From Nipponacmea schrenckii (Eukaryota > Mollusca > Gastropoda > Lottiidae), in contig CM060199.1 of NCBI GenBank assembly GCA_030562195.1, positions 24,696,338 through 24,760,337 of the forward strand: a DNA stretch of 64,000 nt, in the 5' to 3' direction. The translations under genes and the position numbers were made by a program. The notes under the pieces are model-generated. The model had not been told where the DNA came from and did not search any database. It was given only the letters and a program-made list of their open reading frames with translations. Below, in pieces: positions 61,336 to 64,000 of this stretch (positions are counted from its first letter, which is position 1; every line of letters starts with the position of its first letter).

Positions 61336-61781
61336 ATGGCTGACAATCACCCCTTAGAAATTAAAAGGATGAAAAAAACAAATTTTACTATGGAGGAGGA
61401 ACTTATGATCCAAAAAGAAGTAGAGAAAAATTATGGTTTACTGAATAGCAATCAAACACTGTGACAAATGAAAAGAAAAACAGAGTGTAGGAGAACATTG
61501 CAGTGAAAGTCAGCTCATTAGGGGTTGCATTTCGGACTTAAAAAGAAATAAAAGGGAAATGGAATAACTGCAAGAAAAAGGCAAAAAAAAAAAAAAAACT
61601 TTCACTGAACATAGGAGAGAATTAAACAGAACAGGGGGAGGACCAGCACCAAAACCACATAGTCAGGCCATTCAAGGTATCATCGATATGTGCAAAGATA
61701 GCAGTAGCTTTAGGGGCCTTGATGGCGTAGAAACAGCCATCATAACTGATACTGTGTCCGATAGAGGACTAAATGCCAATG
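61336..61781 (+). pseudogene. Harbinger-associated Myb/SANT-like DNA-binding protein, exon 1
   Basis: ATG at 61336 opens MADNHPLEIKRMKKTNFTME. The rest follows the Myb/SANT-like (NAIF1/Harbinger-associated) domain: NFTMEEELMIQKEVEKN, then after a one-base shift near 61459 VTNEKKN, SSLGVAF and KGKWNNCKKKAK, and then RRELNRTGGGPAPKPHS. Stops at 61488-61490 (where tryptophan is usual) and 61539-61541 interrupt it. The exon ends at a donor (61781/GTATGT, phase 1). In PIF/Harbinger transposons this protein works with the transposase in DNA binding and nuclear import, as known for the family. No transposase is visible here. Confidence 0.75.
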
Positions 61782-62505
61782 GTATGTATTGTTCATAACT
61801 GATATATTGTAGATCTACAAGAGCTCTTTATTTCTGTTTCATTTCATACTGAAAATTATTATCTATAAGGCCGGGCCTGGCCTAAATAGCAACCAATATT
61901 CTGGCTATGAACGTAGAATTTTGCGTCGTCTGCTTTGTTTACATTTTCATCCATCACTGACCTTTGACCTTACATGTTCATCATTTTAAGAATTGCCGTC
62001 TAGACACAAGTTTGATAAATTCTAAATAAGTCTGAACTCTTTGAAAATTGTATACAGTGTTTTTATTACCATTATGATATCAACAATTTCGATAGTTTTG
62101 AATCAAATAATAGGCCTACTAGGCCTAGCCTAAAGTCTAATAGTTTCGTGAAAAAAGTAGGTTTCTAACTGGAGTCTGTGGTCTGTAAATAACGTACAAT
62201 ACAACTGTTTCCAAGGTATAGTAAAATGACAGAATGTGTTTTTGAAACGAAATTAAAGATTTAGTGAAATTTAGTCTTTTTATGCCAAATATTAAGTCTC
62301 CCGTGATATTAATTGATGTTATAAGGCCTTTTTTATGTATAAATTTCGCCTCCTTCCAGGCCACAGGAAAGAACTCTTACATAAAACAATTCCATTACGT
62401 TAGCTTTGATTGTCAAGTCTTTTACGCCTAATATGCTTGGACTTTTGGTACATTCTTAAAATGCATTGAGGAATCATAAAAACAGTTAGCTTTTTATATG
62501 GAACT
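61782..62505 (+). other. Probable intron of the Myb/SANT-like pseudogene
   Basis: It runs from the GTATGT donor toward the TCTCATTTCAG acceptor (62600-62610). No coding sequence or known element was seen. Confidence 0.5.
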
Positions 62506-62610
62506 GAGATCTGTACCATTTTTTTTTTCTTTTTCACTTCATTGATTCACTTGGTATGCCTAATTTCAAAGTGATCATCAAAGAGATGATAAAATGTTCT
62601 CTCATTTCAG

Positions 62611-62809
62611 AATCAAGTGTAGTCACTTCAACAGAGGCAGAGGAAGATGCCACAGAAGAGGATAGTTTCTTGTCTGCCAATCTATCCTTCAGTTTAGACT
62701 CTCCTGCAACTCCTGCGTCTCCAGTTAGTCTTTCTATCCTTCAGCCAACACAATAACCAAGCACTTCAAAAGCTCCACAAAGAGAAATCATATCTTTACC
62801 AGGACAAAG
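62611..62809 (+). pseudogene. Myb/SANT-like pseudogene exon 2 (first copy)
   Basis: The acceptor TCTCATTTCAG ends at 62610. Joining phase 1 from exon 1 gives a glutamate and then SSVVTSTEAEEDATEED, a Ser/Thr/acidic linker, and SPATPASPVS. An in-frame TAA (62754-62756) follows QPTQ. PSTSKAPQREIISLPGQR continues after it, up to a possible donor GTATTA at 62810. The stop is shared by the copy at 63530, so it predates the duplication. Confidence 0.6.
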
Positions 62810-63529
62810 GTATTACAAATTTAAGAATAAAGATTTGTAGAAAAAAATGACCCGAATGGTCAAAGAAACTTTATAATGAATTAGGTCTTTAAATACCCAA
62901 AAGGCCTACATTGAATTAAACGAAATAATCATTCCCATATATTTTTAAATACCCCCCCCCCCCTTTTTATCTGAGATCTGTACCATTTTTTTTTCTTTTT
63001 CACTTCATTGATTCACTTGGTATGCCTAATTTCAAAGTGATCATCAAAGAGATGATAAAATGTTCTCTTATTTCAGAATCAAGTGTAGTCACTTCAACAG
63101 AGGCAGAGGAAGATGCCACAGAAGAGGATATTTATATATAATAAATTAGGTTTAAAAACCCAAAGGCCTACATTCCAGTTAAAAAAATAAACATTCGCCA
63201 ATAAAATACCCCCCCTTTTAAAAATGGAACGAGAGACCATTTTTTTCTTTTACCAGCACTTGGTATGCCTAATTAAAGTGATCAAAAAATGATAAAATGT
63301 TCCTATTTAGAATCTTTATCACTCAATTAGGGCAGAGAAGACCACAAAAAATGTTTGTCCTCCAATCTATTTCAGTTTAAAAACTCTCCCAATCTTTGTT
63401 AATACCCCCCCCCCCCTTTTTATCTGAGATCTGTACCATTTTTTTTTCTTTTTCACTTCATTGATTCACTTGGTATGCCTAATTTCAAAGTGATCATCAA
63501 AGAGATGATAAAATGTTCTCTTATTTCAG

Positions 63530-63727
63530 AATCAAGTGTAGTCACTTCAACAGAGGCAGAGGAAGATGCCACAGAAGAGGATATTTCTTGTCTGCCAATC
63601 TATCCTTCAGTTTAGACTCTCCTGCAACTCCTGCGTCTCCAGTTAGTCCTTCTATCCTTCAGCCAACACAATAACCAAGCACTTCAAAAGCTCCGCAAAG
63701 AGAAATCATATCTTTACCAGGACAAAG
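63530..63727 (+). pseudogene. Myb/SANT-like pseudogene exon 2 (last copy)
   Basis: It is nearly identical to 62611-62809 and preceded by TCTTATTTCAG. One base is missing in GAGGATATTTCTTG, which shifts the frame. The same TAA follows QPTQ. After it, 63880-64000 shows a TCTTAG-type acceptor near 63926 but nothing recognisable. Confidence 0.6.
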
Positions 63728-64000
63728 GTATTACAAATTTAAGCATAAAGATTTGTAGAAAAAAATGACCCGAATGGTCAAAGAAACTTTATAATGAATT
63801 AGGTCTTTAAATACCCAAAAGGCCTACATTGAATTAAACGAAATAATCATTCCCATATATTTTAAATACCCCCCCCCCTTTTAGAGCAAACACGTATACC
63901 TATACACTCACCGCCCATTCTCTTAGGATGAAACTCCGTTCTATTCATTTTGTTTTGAATGTTTTAAAAATGATTATTTTTTTTAATTGCAGTACCATAA

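Larger units (their letters stand above)
62506..63880 (+). repeat. Tandem multiplication of the exon-2 segment
   Basis: The unit runs from GAGATCTGTACCATT through the exon to a C run. Copies start at about 62506, 62972, 63226 (degenerate) and 63424. The second is truncated after GAAGAGGATAT (63130). The third (63142-63412) keeps the order of the unit but drops many short pieces. The fourth is nearly identical to the first. Acceptors are kept at 63076 and 63529. Confidence 0.8.

Noticed and set aside
1..64000. tRNA or rRNA genes
   Set aside because: I looked for cloverleaf B-box patterns and conserved rRNA stretches by eye and found nothing convincing. A tRNAscan or covariance search would be needed to exclude degenerate copies.

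Overview
The window is AT-rich eukaryotic nuclear DNA made almost entirely of transposable elements and their remains. It has two 500-base N gaps (32718-33217 and 56849-57348), splice-type signals, very long T runs, and BEL/Pao, L1-like, CR1-like, Penelope-like and PIF/Harbinger remnants. A marine invertebrate, most likely a mollusc, fits best. This is judged from the tandem 'GATGAAACTTGG' repeats bounded by CGCCCAC/GTGGGCG ends, a pattern I associate with bivalves, and it is not proven. No intact host gene is visible.

Layout. From 0.4 to 32.7 kb, and again from 50.8 to 58.6 kb, the DNA consists of non-coding elements with the architecture of Helentron/Helitron2-type rolling-circle non-autonomous elements. 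The main families have a 5' hairpin 'cap', a shared TTTGTTTTC-type motif and a T run. They then have a body of 1-3.5 kb, a subterminal inverted copy of the cap arm, a short 3' hairpin, and CTAG followed by TT. I separate five families by cap sequence. Family F has GCAGTGCGTTC, G has GAGTGGCAAA, H has GGGACTTTGC, I has ACGTATTTCG, and J has CGCCCACAT with internal minisatellites and a CTATCTT end. They lie head to tail (F/G on the minus strand at 0.4-13 kb, H at 22.8-32.7 kb, I at 53.7-56.8 kb) and nest in each other's T runs. Secondary insertions include a 474-bp TIR element, a TTAA-flanked MITE, a fold-back element, and a 2.8-kb tandem duplication.

From 33.2 to 35.2 kb there is a decayed minus-strand gene with C2H2 fingers and a conserved uncharacterised domain. 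From 37.8 to 44.6 kb there is an L1-like LINE, interrupted by a solo LTR (39382-40553) and by a Penelope-like 3' fragment with an inverted tail (about 40939-41703). From 44862 to 50741 there is a BEL/Pao retrotransposon with two LTRs and a 5-bp target duplication. Its gag-pol is damaged and the integrase core is missing. Downstream of the second gap are a C-terminal coding fragment, a J element, an L1-like fragment, a 109-bp tandem repeat, a CR1-like endonuclease fragment, and a PIF/Harbinger-associated Myb/SANT-like pseudogene whose second exon is tandemly multiplied.

The most interesting signal is the element grammar. Cap stems differ completely between families, but each stays self-complementary and matches its own 3' subterminal repeat. 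Caps are stacked upstream of single bodies, and cap-less bodies appear further downstream, as expected if new copies repeatedly insert into the T run just inside an older cap.
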